A DNA stretch of 64,000 bases from Nitrosovibrio sp. Nv4 (GCF_900215485.1 NZ_OCMZ01000002.1:1384730-1448729), one strand, 5' to 3'. Positions 35,065 to 45,224 are shown, numbered from the stretch's first letter. Translations and numbers: made by a program. Notes: generated from the letters alone by a model not told the origin.

Positions 35065-37521
35065 TCAGCTTTCGTCATCATCCTCATGATCGTGACTCTC
35101 ATCATCGCAACAGGCGTCAACACTCTGCGCACTACAAGATTCGTCATGGTGCTTCTCGCAACACCCCTTACGGCAATCGTCACAATTTCTGCACCCGCAA
35201 TCGCTCCAGATCGTGTAGGCCATAACATCGAGAGTTTTCACGGGGGTCTCTGGATCATCGCTTGTAATAATCAGCTCGGAAGACCTCGGGCACTTTTCAG
35301 TCGCCTTGTACCGAATCAAGACGCTCAGGCACGAGCCAGGCACTAGCGTCGCCGGGAAGGGATTGTTGATCAGCTTCCAGTGCTTGCTTTTGCGCTTGAA
35401 TGCAACGCTTGTCACGTATAGTTTGCAGTCGCCCATGTTGCAGATGGAGATGGTACGCTCGCCGAGGCAACATGCCTTTACGCCACCAATGCATGTGGAG
35501 CCTGTGACGACGAGCTTGCCGGAAGGCGCATTCCCGGAAACTGCGACGACCTTTGCACCTGTCGGATCGTCACTTATGATCGTGATCATGCCCGCCTTTG
35601 GACCGAAGCCAGTCGGTTCAAACCGAATAGGCACCTGCAAGGAGCCGCCAGCTGCTATGGCAATTGGATATGCCAGAACGTTGGGGGCAAGGAACTCGGC
35701 GGAAGACGAAGTGATGCTGGTTATTGTGAGTGTGCAACCACCACTATTGCTTAAGGTTATCATCTGATCTACAAAGGATCCGATGCAGGCGTTACCAAAA
35801 TTGCCTGCATTCGCGATTATCGCAACCAACCTTGGTGCCCTTACTGTTCCTGATACTTCCACCAATTTCGGACCGCCTGGATCGTTGCTGAACACGGTAA
35901 TGGTTTCCGCCTTTGGCCCGAGACTGTCTGGCTGGAATCGGATCGGTACTTCAATAGCATTTCCTGCTTCGATGGTGACGGGATATGACAAAACGCTCGG
36001 AACAAGAAACTCAGCAGCATCAGAGGAGGTAATGTTGGTTACAGCAAGCATGTCGCCGCCGCTGTTGCTCAGGTTCAGCATCATGTCCTTAAAGGATCCG
36101 GTGCATAGTTCGCCAAAGTTGCCGTCATCTGCGATCACAGTAACCAGTCTCGGTAGAAGAGTTTCAATTATCGAACGCAAGTCTGGCATCACACCGATGT
36201 TGCCAGGTACACCTCCGCCTTGAGCAGTACCTGTAGCTGGATCGGACAACAGCGCGCGCATCTCGAGAGGCGATAGCGAATAGCCATTGTTTGCCTCATA
36301 CATGCCCTGGACAATGAGCGCCGCCCCAGAAATAATAGGCGATGCTGAGCTAGTGCCATTAAAGGTGCTGGTATACGTCCTAGTGTTATCACCACCACCA
36401 TTGTCGAGGTTTCCATAACCTGCAGTTACAACATTTTCACCCCAGGCATAACAGTCGACGCGACTACCAAAATTCGAGAAACCTGCGCGATTGTGAGGTA
36501 AAGGTGAAAGAGCGGCGCCCACCACAATTGCCCCTGATTCCTTGAAATCGCCGCTCCCTCGATTAAGTACGAAATTGCCGCCCCCATCTGTATAGCTGTC
36601 TAGATCAAAAGAACCATTTCCCGCTGCTTCCACTACAACGATTCCGAGAGCGACGGCGAGCCGTATCGCGTCAAAATCTGCGGCATCGGTTTCAGTAGGT
36701 AAAAGGCCTTTCTGAATCTCTAGCAATAATACGTCACCGACCTGTAGTGTTGGCAGAGCGCCTGCAATCGCGTCAGCCACGTTCCCTGATGAGCTGCTGG
36801 CGGTATCCCAGTGACTTGTCACATTAACCGACGATACCGATGGCGCGATTCCGACAACACCAACCGTATTATCGTCAGCAATAACTTCGCCAAGAACCGC
36901 AGTTCCGTGATTACCAACATATCCATCAATGCCGTCGCGGTTGTCACCGTACAGAAGTGCCGGTGATTTACTTGCGAAATCTTCGTGATCCAAAAACCAG
37001 CCTTGTTCCAAATCAACAAATCCAACACCCGCGCCTTCGCCGTTCGGTTGCGTCCAAGCCCAGCGTGCATCTATTCCAATGGGAGCTGCGTCCTGGTAGT
37101 TTTGATTAGCGTTATAGGGATCGTCAGCCGGGTTAACCGCAGGATCCGTAGCTTCCAATTCGCGATATGCAACGTCCACTTCATCGAGGGCACTGAAACG
37201 TTTTACGATTTCTTCTGTTTTTTCAGGAGAATGACGAACATCGAGTTTCCAGTAGGACGTGAGGCTATGTAACGGCGGCAGTTCGGTTTGAGCCGCCTGT
37301 TTTTCAAGTTCACGTATCTTTTCCGGTGGCAACGCACGTATCACTGGCCGTGTTTCTTTGATTTCGTACGAATCAAGCAGTTTCTCGATACCATGCAATT
37401 TGCACTCAGCGGCAAACGATCGTAATGATTTCATCGACTCGCTCGCAGGAGCGGTTCCCTGTGCGATTCGAATGACGATAAAACCGCTATAGCGGGGGGG
37501 ATAGACCTTTCCTGTTTCCAT
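35065..37521 (-). CDS. S8 subtilase with repeated ASH/choice-of-anchor-D-like domains and Cys/His/Asp-rich tail
   Basis: 818 residues; AAAGGAG seven bases before the ATG fixes the start. The subtilisin catalytic triad is Asp170 (VGFVDLEQGW), His205 (GNHGTAVLGE) and Ser391 (NGTSSASP), with the oxyanion Asn in EAAGNG. After about residue 460 come two near-identical beta-sandwich repeats of about 100 residues (NFGELCTGSF / NFGNACIGSF ... LSNSGG ... EVPIRFQP / QVPIRFEP ... SNDPGG / SDDPTG) and a third, diverged one. The last 40 residues hold about ten Cys, five His and many Asp/Glu. No Sec signal is visible, so location is uncertain. It probably cleaves proteins; the tail may bind metal. Confidence 0.88.
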   Translation of the reverse strand: METGKVYPPRYSGFIVIRIAQGTAPASESMKSLRSFAAECKLHGIEKLLDSYEIKETRPVIRALPPEKIRELEKQAAQTELPPLHSLTSYWKLDVRHSPEKTEEIVKRFSALDEVDVAYRELEATDPAVNPADDPYNANQNYQDAAPIGIDARWAWTQPNGEGAGVGFVDLEQGWFLDHEDFASKSPALLYGDNRDGIDGYVGNHGTAVLGEVIADDNTVGVVGIAPSVSSVNVTSHWDTASSSSGNVADAIAGALPTLQVGDVLLLEIQKGLLPTETDAADFDAIRLAVALGIVVVEAAGNGSFDLDSYTDGGGNFVLNRGSGDFKESGAIVVGAALSPLPHNRAGFSNFGSRVDCYAWGENVVTAGYGNLDNGGGDNTRTYTSTFNGTSSASPIISGAALIVQGMYEANNGYSLSPLEMRALLSDPATGTAQGGGVPGNIGVMPDLRSIIETLLPRLVTVIADDGNFGELCTGSFKDMMLNLSNSGGDMLAVTNITSSDAAEFLVPSVLSYPVTIEAGNAIEVPIRFQPDSLGPKAETITVFSNDPGGPKLVEVSGTVRAPRLVAIIANAGNFGNACIGSFVDQMITLSNSGGCTLTITSITSSSAEFLAPNVLAYPIAIAAGGSLQVPIRFEPTGFGPKAGMITIISDDPTGAKVVAVSGNAPSGKLVVTGSTCIGGVKACCLGERTISICNMGDCKLYVTSVAFKRKSKHWKLINNPFPATLVPGSCLSVLIRYKATEKCPRSSELIITSDDPETPVKTLDVMAYTIWSDCGCRNCDDCRKGCCEKHHDESCSAQSVDACCDDESHDHEDDDES

Positions 37522-37786
37522 GCCAATCTCCTTTTAGGGATTCTGCAATCCAGCGGAACGAAAACGCTGAAGAGTTCCTCATCTCAAATTAGATCATCAA
37601 TATAAATTGTCAACCCAGCGCATCTATACATCAGGTTATGGTCGAACTGACAGGAGACAGGTACTTTTTGACGGGCTTGTCGTTTAGCGTGGTGAAATGA
37701 TCGGCAGATGAGGTAATGGAAAACAGAGATTTTCCAGATATACAGGGTACGAGGCCAGGGCAGGAGATGAGACGCGCTCTCCTCCG

Positions 37787-38010
37787 TCAGATAACGATCC
37801 GCTCAACCTCATCCAGGGAGACTAGGTCGTTACGCCGACCATAAAGTCCAGTCGTGCGTGCGCTCTCGTGGGCGGCCATTTGTTGCACCACCTCAAGCTT
37901 TCCGCCATTACGTAACGTAAGTATTCCATGATACCTGGTAGCGCGAAAGGAGCGATTGCCGATACGGGTGAGGATATCTGCATCCGTGGCTCTTCGGCGG
38001 ATCATGCGGT
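37787..38010 (-). pseudogene. C-terminal fragment of a tyrosine recombinase
   Basis: The frame reads SFRATRYHGILTLRNGGKLE followed by VVQQMAAHESARTTGLYGRR, the C-terminal catalytic part of a phage-type integrase, with the R-x-x-R/H region, the second His (AAHES) and the Tyr nucleophile in TGLYGRR. Everything upstream is missing or out of frame. It marks a former mobile element. Confidence 0.75.
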
Positions 38011-38089
38011 TTGCATCGACGCGGTAGCTAATGGATGAACCGGAGCACTTGAGAGAATTTGCTAACCATAGGTGTTTTTTTCGAAGCAT

Positions 38090-38391
38090 AGGGTGGCGCC
38101 GACTCCGACTCGCTCAAAGAGAATGAATTCACTTTCTATGCTCGGTAATCCAAGGAGTACGAAAGATTGCTTTTCAGTTCTATTCGAAGCTTGGTACAAC
38201 CTGGGCGTCGCCTTCCTGCAGTCTGGCAGGATGGAATGTAAAGCACCGGGACTGAAACTCGTCCTGGAAGACTTGATAGAGGAAGCTAGAATCCAAGATG
38301 AAGCTCGGCTTGGGAATAAGCCACAAGCCCGGCAATGCGCAGCATCGGAAATCGCTTACCCCAACTAGTGGTTGGACTTAACTTGGCCAGG
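38090..38391. other. Intergenic region, no supported gene
   Basis: A plus-strand frame at 38072-38368 (LFEAWYNLGVAFLQSGRMEC...) reads partly protein-like, but its start lies in the integrase remnant and no domain is recognised. Left uncalled. Confidence 0.35.
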
Positions 38392-38422
38392 GGAGATGCA
38401 TCCTGGCTCGCAGGGCATCTCC
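38392..38422 (-). terminator. Strong hairpin at the 3' end of the small secreted protein gene
   Basis: GGAGATGC pairs with GCATCTCC, with an inner CCTG / CAGG stem. It begins 12 bases past the stop of the minus-strand gene at 38434. A T-run is lacking on either side. Confidence 0.5.
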
Positions 38423-38433
38423 ATTGAACCGGC

Positions 38434-38763
38434 TTACTGTTGCGCAGTACCCTTTATTTGTTCCAGCACGATTTGATTCAGAGCGCTGGAAGTGCTTTGC
38501 GCTGTACAGCTTCCACTTCCGCTGGCAACTTGGGCTCCTAAAACATCCGCGGCGACGTTACATACGGTAGCGGCGACCGAAACAGGCGCCTGCACTGTCA
38601 CGGGAATCTGACTCACGTCGACGTTGATGTTCTTGGCAATATTATTCGCCACATTGCTAATATCAACGTTAACTAATCCCGACTGCTGAGCAAAGGCTGC
38701 TGGTGCCATGCTTAATACAACGGCCGAGCCGATTGCAGCTAATATCGTTTTTATATTTTTCAT
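38434..38763 (-). CDS. Small exported protein of unknown function
   Basis: 109 residues from the second ATG (38763), chosen because AAAGGAG lies seven bases before it; the ATG at 38769 is too close. A Sec signal (MKNIKTILAAIGSAVVLSMAPAAFAQ) is followed by a mature domain of about 80 residues rich in Val, Asn, Ala and Ser, with two cysteines (TVCNVAADV, GSCTAQ) that could form a disulphide. No known domain is recognised. Confidence 0.75.
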   Translation of the reverse strand: MKNIKTILAAIGSAVVLSMAPAAFAQQSGLVNVDISNVANNIAKNINVDVSQIPVTVQAPVSVAATVCNVAADVLGAQVASGSGSCTAQSTSSALNQIVLEQIKGTAQQ

Positions 38764-38797
38764 TTTCATACTCCTTTAATTGGATTTAAGGGGCAAG

Positions 38798-39085
38798 TTA
38801 CATGAGCTGATTGCGAGGTTCCCTTTTATTTGAAACGGCCGGAGTGGTCTGTACGCTGGCAAACATTGCTAAAGCCCAACAACGGGCAGAAAAAGAGGGC
38901 TTAGAGAAAGGAAGAGATGGGGCCAATAAACAAAAAAAAGGCTCAACTCTCCCTGCCGCTATTCCTAATTTATTTCCAACGGATACGCCGAGGTTCTCAG
39001 CCACGTCCCGTGGCGGTACGCCATTAGGTAGCAGTTTTTTTGCAGAAGAGGAAGTTTTTCTCCCGCCATTTACAGTTGATAACAT
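38798..39085 (-). pseudogene. Possible serine recombinase helix-turn-helix remnant
   Basis: The segment SSAKKLLPNGVPPRDVAENL followed by GVSVG looks like the C-terminal DNA-binding helix-turn-helix of resolvases (usually ...ANGVPPRDVAKNLGVSIPTLYRW). After it the frame turns to nonsense. A weak call that fits the nearby recombinase debris. Confidence 0.35.
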
Positions 39086-39184
39086 ATTTTATCAACTGCT
39101 TCCAACCCCCCATTTTTGTAGTCTCCCGACTACAGCTAGCTCTAGCTTGACTCGGGAACTGGAGAGTCCGAGACAAATGGAAGA

Positions 39185-39415
39185 TTGATCGCGTGCCTAC
39201 GTCAATCTGGAATACGGTCGCTCATCAGGGAAAGGCAGCGGGAGGGAATAGCCCTGGCAAAAGCCAAGGGGACGGTCTACAAGGGCAGGAAGCCAGCGCT
39301 CAATGCGGAACGAATCGCTCAACTGCGAGAACAGGCCGCAGCAGGAGCAAACCGGACAAAGCTGGCAAAAGAGTTTGGCATCAGTCGGGAGACCCTGTAC
39401 CAATACATTCGGTAA
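39185..39415 (+). pseudogene. C-terminal fragment of a serine recombinase
   Basis: The frame gives LIRERQREGIALAKAKGTVY, then GRKPALNAERIAQLREQAAA and KLAKEFGISRETLYQYIR. This is the end of the catalytic domain (RERQREGI) and the full C-terminal helix-turn-helix of Tn3-type resolvases. About 110 N-terminal residues with the catalytic Ser are absent. It differs from the complete recombinase at 29633, so it comes from another element. Confidence 0.75.
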
Positions 39416-39438
39416 ACCGTGGGAGCAGCTGCGTTTGT

Positions 39439-39960
39439 CTAGAATTTCTCCTGATCCCTTCCATACTCCAGATGATAAGGGCCTGCTGGCAGCCCTTTTG
39501 GCGGTAGAAATACCTGCTTGTTCGCCTGCCGCGCCAGCGGCTGATAATCGGTCGCCATTGCGTTCACCGCTGCTGCGATCGCCATGCCTATCAATCCCCC
39601 TCCGGCGCCTCCTGAACTCTGCACCACTTTTTCATTGGCCTGCCACAGGACCATGCCAGTGCGCGTATCTCTCAGCTCATAGTCCATCTCAACAGCAACG
39701 GTCGAGGCAAGAAGAATGTATTTGCTGCTCCAGTCCTTGATGGTGATGTACAGTGCGGCATCAGCGCCAAACAGTTCATGCAAGCGCTGTGTGGCGAGCA
39801 AATGAATGTGTCCCGCCTCCGCCAGTCCGAAATCTTTCAGGACGAGGTCCGTCAGATAGACGGGAAATACGTAATAGCCGCGTTCGGCCAACGGCCTCGT
39901 TACGGTAGGGGTATTCCTGCAATTGGGAGAATGGCATACAATTGGAATCGTCAAGGGTCG
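39439..39960 (-). pseudogene. N-terminally truncated DUF799 / GNA1162-type lipoprotein
   Basis: The conserved family core is present: TVTRPLAERGYYVFPVYLTD, LFGADAALYITIKDW, ELRDTRTGMVLWQANEKVVQ and SSGGAGGGLIGMAIAAAVNAM. In the family this follows a lipoprotein signal and a PKSILVLPP...VNATYSFLS stretch. Here that part is replaced by unrelated sequence from about 39900 upstream. GNA1162-type proteins are outer-membrane-associated lipoproteins, often with CsgG-like partners; none is seen here. The gene has probably lost its head through the recombination that left phage debris upstream. Confidence 0.65.
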
Positions 39961-40289
39961 CATGGGCTTGCGTGCGACGGGGATTATACCCGCCACTGTC
40001 AGCAAGCCATTTGCGGCCTTTGCGTTTCTTGGAAGCACCGTAGAACTCCGCGCGTTAGGGATAATGGCCGCTTCATGCTGCGCGACAACATGCGTAAGAA
40101 TGGTCGTCTTCCCGGTGGGAGACCATCGCCCGTTTATTCTCGCGGCCCCGGATATTGAAGTCCTGACCGATGGGGTGGGCGATATTTCCGCTCACTCGCC
40201 CCCGATCCTGGGGGAAATAGTGCTCGTATTTCTCATTACAGGGCGAAATCGTCGTAGGGGCCTCTAATCCGCCCTCTGTGATGATTTCC

Positions 40290-41350
40290 CTCGTTTTGGC
40301 GGGTTACCCCATCAACCAGCGCCGATACGCGTTCCTGCGCCTTGTCACGGCCTCATTTTTTGGCATCGCTGATGAACTTGACGGACTCGGCGTTACTCAT
40401 GCCTGACAGTGCCGTATTGTCGCCCTCGAACGGCTTCACACCCTACAATGCGCGCAGTTTTTCCGCCGCGCGAACGTCATCCTTCACGGTCGGGTCTGGC
40501 GCAGCTTGGCTATTTCCTGTTTCAACACCCGGCCAAGCGATTCATCGGCAATGCCGTCCTCGATGTCGGCCTCGGCATCGCGCAGCTCGCGCCGCGTCCT
40601 GACGTACGCCTGAACGTCGGCGTCGCCGGCCAGCTTGTCGCGCTGCGCGGTCAGCGCCTCGGTTTTGTCTTTAAGTTCCTGTTTCGGTCGGATTGATTTT
40701 GCGCATGGCATGCGCGATGGGCATGGCGCGCATGCAGGTAGTCCTCGACCTCCTCATATTCCAGCTTATCATCATGGGTCGCCTTGATGAGCGGATCGCG
40801 CATGTCCTGCTCGAAGTCGTCGGTGCGCGCCCGCACCATACCCGAGTACCGTTCCTCGGCCAGTACCGCATCCCGGCCTCGGGTACCAGCGCGGCGCGCT
40901 TCTGGATATCGCGCGGCGGCTTGAAGCGGTCCTGAAAATTGTAGATGAGGGTATCCGCGATGCGGTCCATGCGGTCGTGGAAGGGTGTCGCGCCATTAGC
41001 AGGATTAGCAGCGGTTGCCGTAGTGGCGCGAGAAAAAGCGTGACCACAACCGTCGGGCCTGACTTCGCCCTTGACAATCTGGACCATTTGCGCGAATCTG
41101 GGTGTAGCGCCAGCGGGCGGAATACTGGTCAGGTTTGGGGAACCAAGCCTCTCCGCTATCCTTTTAGACGCTGGCGTTGCTATTTCCACCGCTTGCAACG
41201 TGTATATCCGGTTGCCGCCACGTTCCGGGTGCTGCGTGAATTCCTTCACCAGCATTTCCACATGCAGGATCTCGCCCTTGAACGGCATGGGCACATCGAA
41301 ATGATGAATGGCCGCAATGGTCATCGCGTCCGTTTCCTTTGTGCCGGGTC
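40290..41350 (-). pseudogene. Frameshifted remnant of a large phage polyvalent protein
   Basis: In shifting minus-strand frames the order is: HYEAIANIDKLFRLA, IAAIHHFDVPMPFKGEILHV, EIATPASKRIAERLGSPN, RDIQKRAALVPEAGMRYWP, ELKDKTEALTAQRDKLAGDA, RRELRDAEADIEDGIADESL, and finally LSGMSNAESVKFISDAKK. These segments resemble the large polyvalent-protein-associated modules of phages and conjugative elements. At least three frame changes and stops separate them. It belongs to the mobile-element debris left of the satellite-like island. Confidence 0.65.
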
Positions 41351-41655
41351 TGCTATCTCCTTTCGTTGCCAGCCGGAATAGCTTGTCTATGTTGGCTATT
41401 GCCTCATAGTGGGCAGCTCGTGAAACAGAATGGTCCATCGCGAATAGTCGCACTCGGGCAATTGGACCGAATTTTCCCCTCTGTTTTCCAAAATCAGCTC
41501 TGCAAAAGATATGTAGCATTCGAATTACTTTCCACAGTGCCAACGAATGTATGAGATTACTTAAAATTCATCTCCGCAAAAATAGTTGCCGGCCATTTCT
41601 GACGCTGCTAAATAAGCACAGCCTGCATTACTTACTGGGTGAACAAAAGGTAAGC

Positions 41656-41931
41656 ATGAGGATGGATGCGCCTTTCGTAAACATTCTTCAGTCAGCAGAA
41701 ACCTGGGACAAGCTTCCAACGGTAATCATTGAGTTCCTGGATCGGCCCAACCGAAAAGTTTTGATTACAGCCAAAGACGGTCGAAGGATTAATGCAGGGG
41801 GCCTTGCCTATAAAGAACTTGAGTGGCTTGTTGCAAGCGCCAAAGGTATTGAGCCATTTGAGGCGGCGCTAGACCAAACGCAATTCTGGTCGCCAGAAAA
41901 TACGCCACGTCCAATGAGAACATCCAACTAA
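41656..41931 (+). CDS. Small hypothetical protein
   Basis: 91 residues from the ATG at 41656 with AAAGG upstream; a longer frame from 41551 has unlikely content. The sequence MRMDAPFVNILQSAETWDKL and VIIEFLDRPNRKVLITAKDG reads as a compact beta-rich soluble domain. No family is recognised. It sits between phage debris and the NPYG-repeat gene. Confidence 0.5.
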   Translation: MRMDAPFVNILQSAETWDKLPTVIIEFLDRPNRKVLITAKDGRRINAGGLAYKELEWLVASAKGIEPFEAALDQTQFWSPENTPRPMRTSN

Positions 41932-42175
41932 ACCTAATTGCTTACGGTCAATGAAGTCATGGCTTCAAAATTGCCAAGCGGGGGAAAGGAGTTCACGTGA
42001 TTGAAAAGCTGTCCGACGTCCATCGGTCATTAATACCAGATTGCGTTTTATTTATAGCAGAGCCCGGTCGATAGAAGGTAAAAAGGCTCAAACCGGAAAG
42101 GAGACAGCGGCCCGCATATGCATATATCAGGCAGCTGCACTTTAATCACAAACAATAGATGAGGGGAAGGGGATA

Positions 42176-42424
42176 ATGAATAAAATAGGTTTGACGTTTG
42201 TCGCCGGGTTTCTTCTCGGCCTCGCACTGGATACGTCAGCTGGCTCCCCCGTTCTCGTTGACAAGAAAACCGTCAAGTATCTCGGCAACCTGAGCAGCAA
42301 TCCATACGATCCCGACAGTACCAGCAATCCATATGGCCGCTATGGAAGTGAGTATTCGCAGGATAGTATCAACAACCCATACGGACAGTACGGCTCCCCC
42401 TACAGCCAGGATAAGTGCGAATAA
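42176..42424 (+). CDS. Small exported protein with NPYG-type repeats
   Basis: 82 residues starting after GAGGGGAAGGGGATA. A signal peptide (MNKIGLTFVAGFLLGLALDTSAG) is followed by a short linker and three repeats built on S-x-NPY-(G/D)-x-YGS-x-YS-x-D (SNPYGRYGSEYSQDS, NNPYGQYGSPYSQD). Small Tyr/Pro/Gly repeat proteins of this kind occur widely in proteobacteria; their function is unknown, possibly envelope-associated. Confidence 0.75.
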   Translation: MNKIGLTFVAGFLLGLALDTSAGSPVLVDKKTVKYLGNLSSNPYDPDSTSNPYGRYGSEYSQDSINNPYGQYGSPYSQDKCE

Positions 42425-42672
42425 TCCCTATGCAACCAACCCTCCTGCAATAGAGTCGCAGCCAACACCCGGCCTCGGCATGGAACCGTTGCAGAGGTTC
42501 TAATCCTTGGCAACGGAACATTCCGTTCGGCTAAATGTCCTGTTACGAGCAATTCGAGGCGAGACAACATCTCGGCAGGATGGCCATAATTTCACAGGTT
42601 GCAAAACTCGCGGCATCTGGCAAATCGTCCGGTTGAAAAACGGCGGGGAGTAAAAAGGCTCTTGAAGCCTGT

Positions 42673-43245
42673 TTAACCCTGACGAGGTTTTCTGATATCA
42701 GATACGCCCATTACCTCGCCGTCTGGCGAAACGAAGGAAACGGCAATACCTTTAAGAGCAAGCGCCCCCTGGCTGTTGTCCTTATCGAATAGCCGAAGAT
42801 GCTTGAACAGGCGCTCCTGAGCGCTGTTCTTGTCCCATAGCTTGATCTTGCACATCCGACCGATTACTTTGCCTTCCGACATCATCTGGCCCACCTCAAT
42901 TGATTTGATGGCCGCAGCTGTTGCATCATCGAGTTCATGGATCGACTTGGGTGATCCATCCGTATTGAACAGCTTGCGTATATCCGAGAACGCAAGTGCG
43001 GATGCCTCGCGTAACACGTTCTCTGTGTTTACTTCACATCGGCTGGCGGATATTTTCTCCTTCTGCTGTATAGCCTGCTGCACCTTAACGTTGCTTAGCA
43101 GTCGGGACGCACACGCCTCAGCTGCATTGCCCCGCGCGTTATAGCCGGCGCGTCTATATGCAGCAGTGGCATTCAGGTCAACGCAATACTCGTTCGCAAA
43201 TCTCTGCTGTTTTAGCGTCAGCTCAGTTCGATTTGGTTTCTTCAT
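42673..43245 (-). CDS. Phage terminase small subunit
   Basis: 190 residues from the ATG at 43245 after GGGCGGGG. The N-terminal DNA-binding part is family-typical: LTLKQQRFANEYCVDLNATA, AYRRAGYN and ASRLLSNVKVQQAIQ. The small subunit recognises the packaging site and loads the large ATPase/nuclease subunit. No large subunit, portal, capsid or tail gene is present in the window. A lone small terminase in an integrase-primase element is a known feature of phage satellites that redirect a helper's packaging. Confidence 0.88.
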   Translation of the reverse strand: MKKPNRTELTLKQQRFANEYCVDLNATAAYRRAGYNARGNAAEACASRLLSNVKVQQAIQQKEKISASRCEVNTENVLREASALAFSDIRKLFNTDGSPKSIHELDDATAAAIKSIEVGQMMSEGKVIGRMCKIKLWDKNSAQERLFKHLRLFDKDNSQGALALKGIAVSFVSPDGEVMGVSDIRKPRQG

Positions 43246-43275
43246 CACCCCGCCCTTTTCCAGAAAGTCAGGCAT

Positions 43276-43583
43276 TACTCCTTTAACCTTTGAATATAAT
43301 CATCTAGCGTTATCCGATCAATATTGCAATTTCGAGGCTCACCGCAGCCACCATTGCCAATCCAGGCCTTACGCAATCAGAGACCGCTATTGTCGTCATA
43401 CCGGAGCAAAACCGAGCTTGAAAGCGGTCTTTCCTGATTTTCCCCAACTCATCCTGCTTTCCCTATCTGTGGCCGGGAAACTACCGGCATTTCATCGTCC
43501 TCACCGTCCCCACCGTCCAAAGGCGCGCCAACACTGGGTTTCAAAGTGGACGATAAGGGGGACGGTAAGTGTTTCACCCTGCA
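43276..43583. other. Gap between terminase and replication ATPase genes
   Basis: About 310 bases with no gene. It contains CCGTCCTCACCGTCCCC-type repeats around 43495-43520 that echo the acidic Ser/Glu/Asp-rich coding tail of the ATPase gene. Nothing else is visible. Confidence 0.4.
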
Positions 43584-45224
43584 TTAACCGTCCTCTCCCG
43601 AGGATTCAGGGGACGATGACTGTCCTTTACCGTCCTCAGTTGAATCCTCATGAATAGGAGCTGTGGACGCTGAGGACGATGGGGACGGTGGTTTTCCTTT
43701 ATATTCTATTGTCAACATCCTGCCATTTTTTCGACCTTTGGCCTTCGTGAACCTGATCCCTGCGTCGTTTAGGGTTGAGTGCAGTGTATTCAGCCTTTTC
43801 GTCAGACTATTAGGCTGCCTGGGCCATTCATGAGGCCGAGGGACAGGCGCGGTCTTGTTGAGCAACTCAAGAAGATCGGTTGCCGTACCCGTCCAGGTTT
43901 TTTTGTTTTTAACGAGGCCCATGATAGCGGTTGCCACAGGATCGGCTGCAAGCACCTCCTCCGTTTGACGGGCAGTGTGTCGCATGATGATCGACAGCAT
44001 TTTTCTTGATCCAATCCCGGCATACTCAGCATACGCACAGGCGATACGAGTGAAGTCCGCCATGCGCGCCATTCGAGGAAGCGTGATGTTGGGCAAGTGC
44101 CTTAATGTTCCGGCAATCGCATCCAATAGCGAATTGAAAAGTTTGGGTTTGTCTTCATTGAATTTCGCCCAGAATGTGGCCTCATCCAGGCGCCTCTGAG
44201 GTGAGATGCGATCCAGTTCAATCAAGAGCAGGCGATCCAGCAGGTCGGGGGCGTGCGTTGGAATGTTGATGCCCGTGATAATAATGGGGCGCATGAAGGA
44301 CAGGATGATGTCCGAATCGTCCGAATACAGCTCACGCTTGCTAAATGCCCCACCTGTAATGCCTCGGCATAACATGTCTGCCGCCCATGCTTGAATCCTC
44401 GTGAGGTTATCAAAGCAGGGTACGCCATGATGATCGAGGACCTGAGCCAGGTCTGCAGTTGATCTCCCAAGGTCAACTGAACCGAGAAGGGTGGGATCGG
44501 TAATGGCTTTGATGCAACGGGCGGTAGTTGTCTTGCTGGCTCCCTGCGGACCATGGAACGTGATTGCGGGACGCGGCACGTCGGAGAATGCACAAGCGAC
44601 GAGGTAGGCCTCCAGCAGGTACTTGTCGTCATTTGACTTGATTACAAGATGGTCATGGATATCTGACAGTTTTCCCCCTTCAACCGGATCAGGCAGAGAC
44701 TGCTGGTGGGAGTAACGGCGAAACAGGACGGGGGGCTTATCCAGTAGTTCCCATCTAGTCGCTGTAACCTTTACCGCACGCCAATCGTCGTCTGCCATGT
44801 CGATGTAGATTGCCTCACCCTGCTTGGCAAAACGGTTGAACAGTTCCAGTTGGGAATTGACATGGGTTGCCTTGGCTTCAAGAACAGATAGCGCATTTGA
44901 TAGCGCTTCTCTGTTTGGCACCCGTCCCGTTGTTTTATAGAACGTTCCGACCCACCAACTGCGGAAGTGCTTGCTGCGAAGCTTCAAGGTGCGCCGGATA
45001 TCCTGGTCGGTTACGACTGCATATTCATTGCCGCGCTCATCATGAAAAAACTCACAGCTTTTTTCGGCCAGTGCGATTAGCGCGTTTGCAGTAGAGCTAT
45101 TTTCCTCCTTATCGACCTTTTCATCCTCACCGCTTGTATTTTCCTTATCCTTCTTGCCACCAGCAGTATCAGGGCGGAGGGTGGCAACCGCTCTGATACT
45201 GTGCTTAACGTTCTCATTTGACAT
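43584..45224 (-). CDS. Replication ATPase / helicase-like protein of the satellite-like element
   Basis: 546 residues. A P-loop ATPase core has Walker A ITFHGPQGASKTTTARCI (about 225-240), a later CFDNLTRIQAWAADMLCR (Walker B-like, with DN) and FMRPIIITGINI (sensor-like Thr/Asn). This matches ATPases that accompany small primases in phage-like islands. The C-terminal 30 residues are low-complexity Ser/Glu/Asp. The start overlaps the primase stop by 11 bases. It probably unwinds DNA for replication of the excised element. Confidence 0.8.
   Translation of the reverse strand: MSNENVKHSIRAVATLRPDTAGGKKDKENTSGEDEKVDKEENSSTANALIALAEKSCEFFHDERGNEYAVVTDQDIRRTLKLRSKHFRSWWVGTFYKTTGRVPNREALSNALSVLEAKATHVNSQLELFNRFAKQGEAIYIDMADDDWRAVKVTATRWELLDKPPVLFRRYSHQQSLPDPVEGGKLSDIHDHLVIKSNDDKYLLEAYLVACAFSDVPRPAITFHGPQGASKTTTARCIKAITDPTLLGSVDLGRSTADLAQVLDHHGVPCFDNLTRIQAWAADMLCRGITGGAFSKRELYSDDSDIILSFMRPIIITGINIPTHAPDLLDRLLLIELDRISPQRRLDEATFWAKFNEDKPKLFNSLLDAIAGTLRHLPNITLPRMARMADFTRIACAYAEYAGIGSRKMLSIIMRHTARQTEEVLAADPVATAIMGLVKNKKTWTGTATDLLELLNKTAPVPRPHEWPRQPNSLTKRLNTLHSTLNDAGIRFTKAKGRKNGRMLTIEYKGKPPSPSSSASTAPIHEDSTEDGKGQSSSPESSGEDG

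Noticed and set aside
42600..42672. GGCGGGGAG near 42641 as the left attachment site of the tRNA-Ser island
   Set aside because: Only about nine bases resemble the tRNA 3' end, with mismatches; too weak to call a direct repeat.
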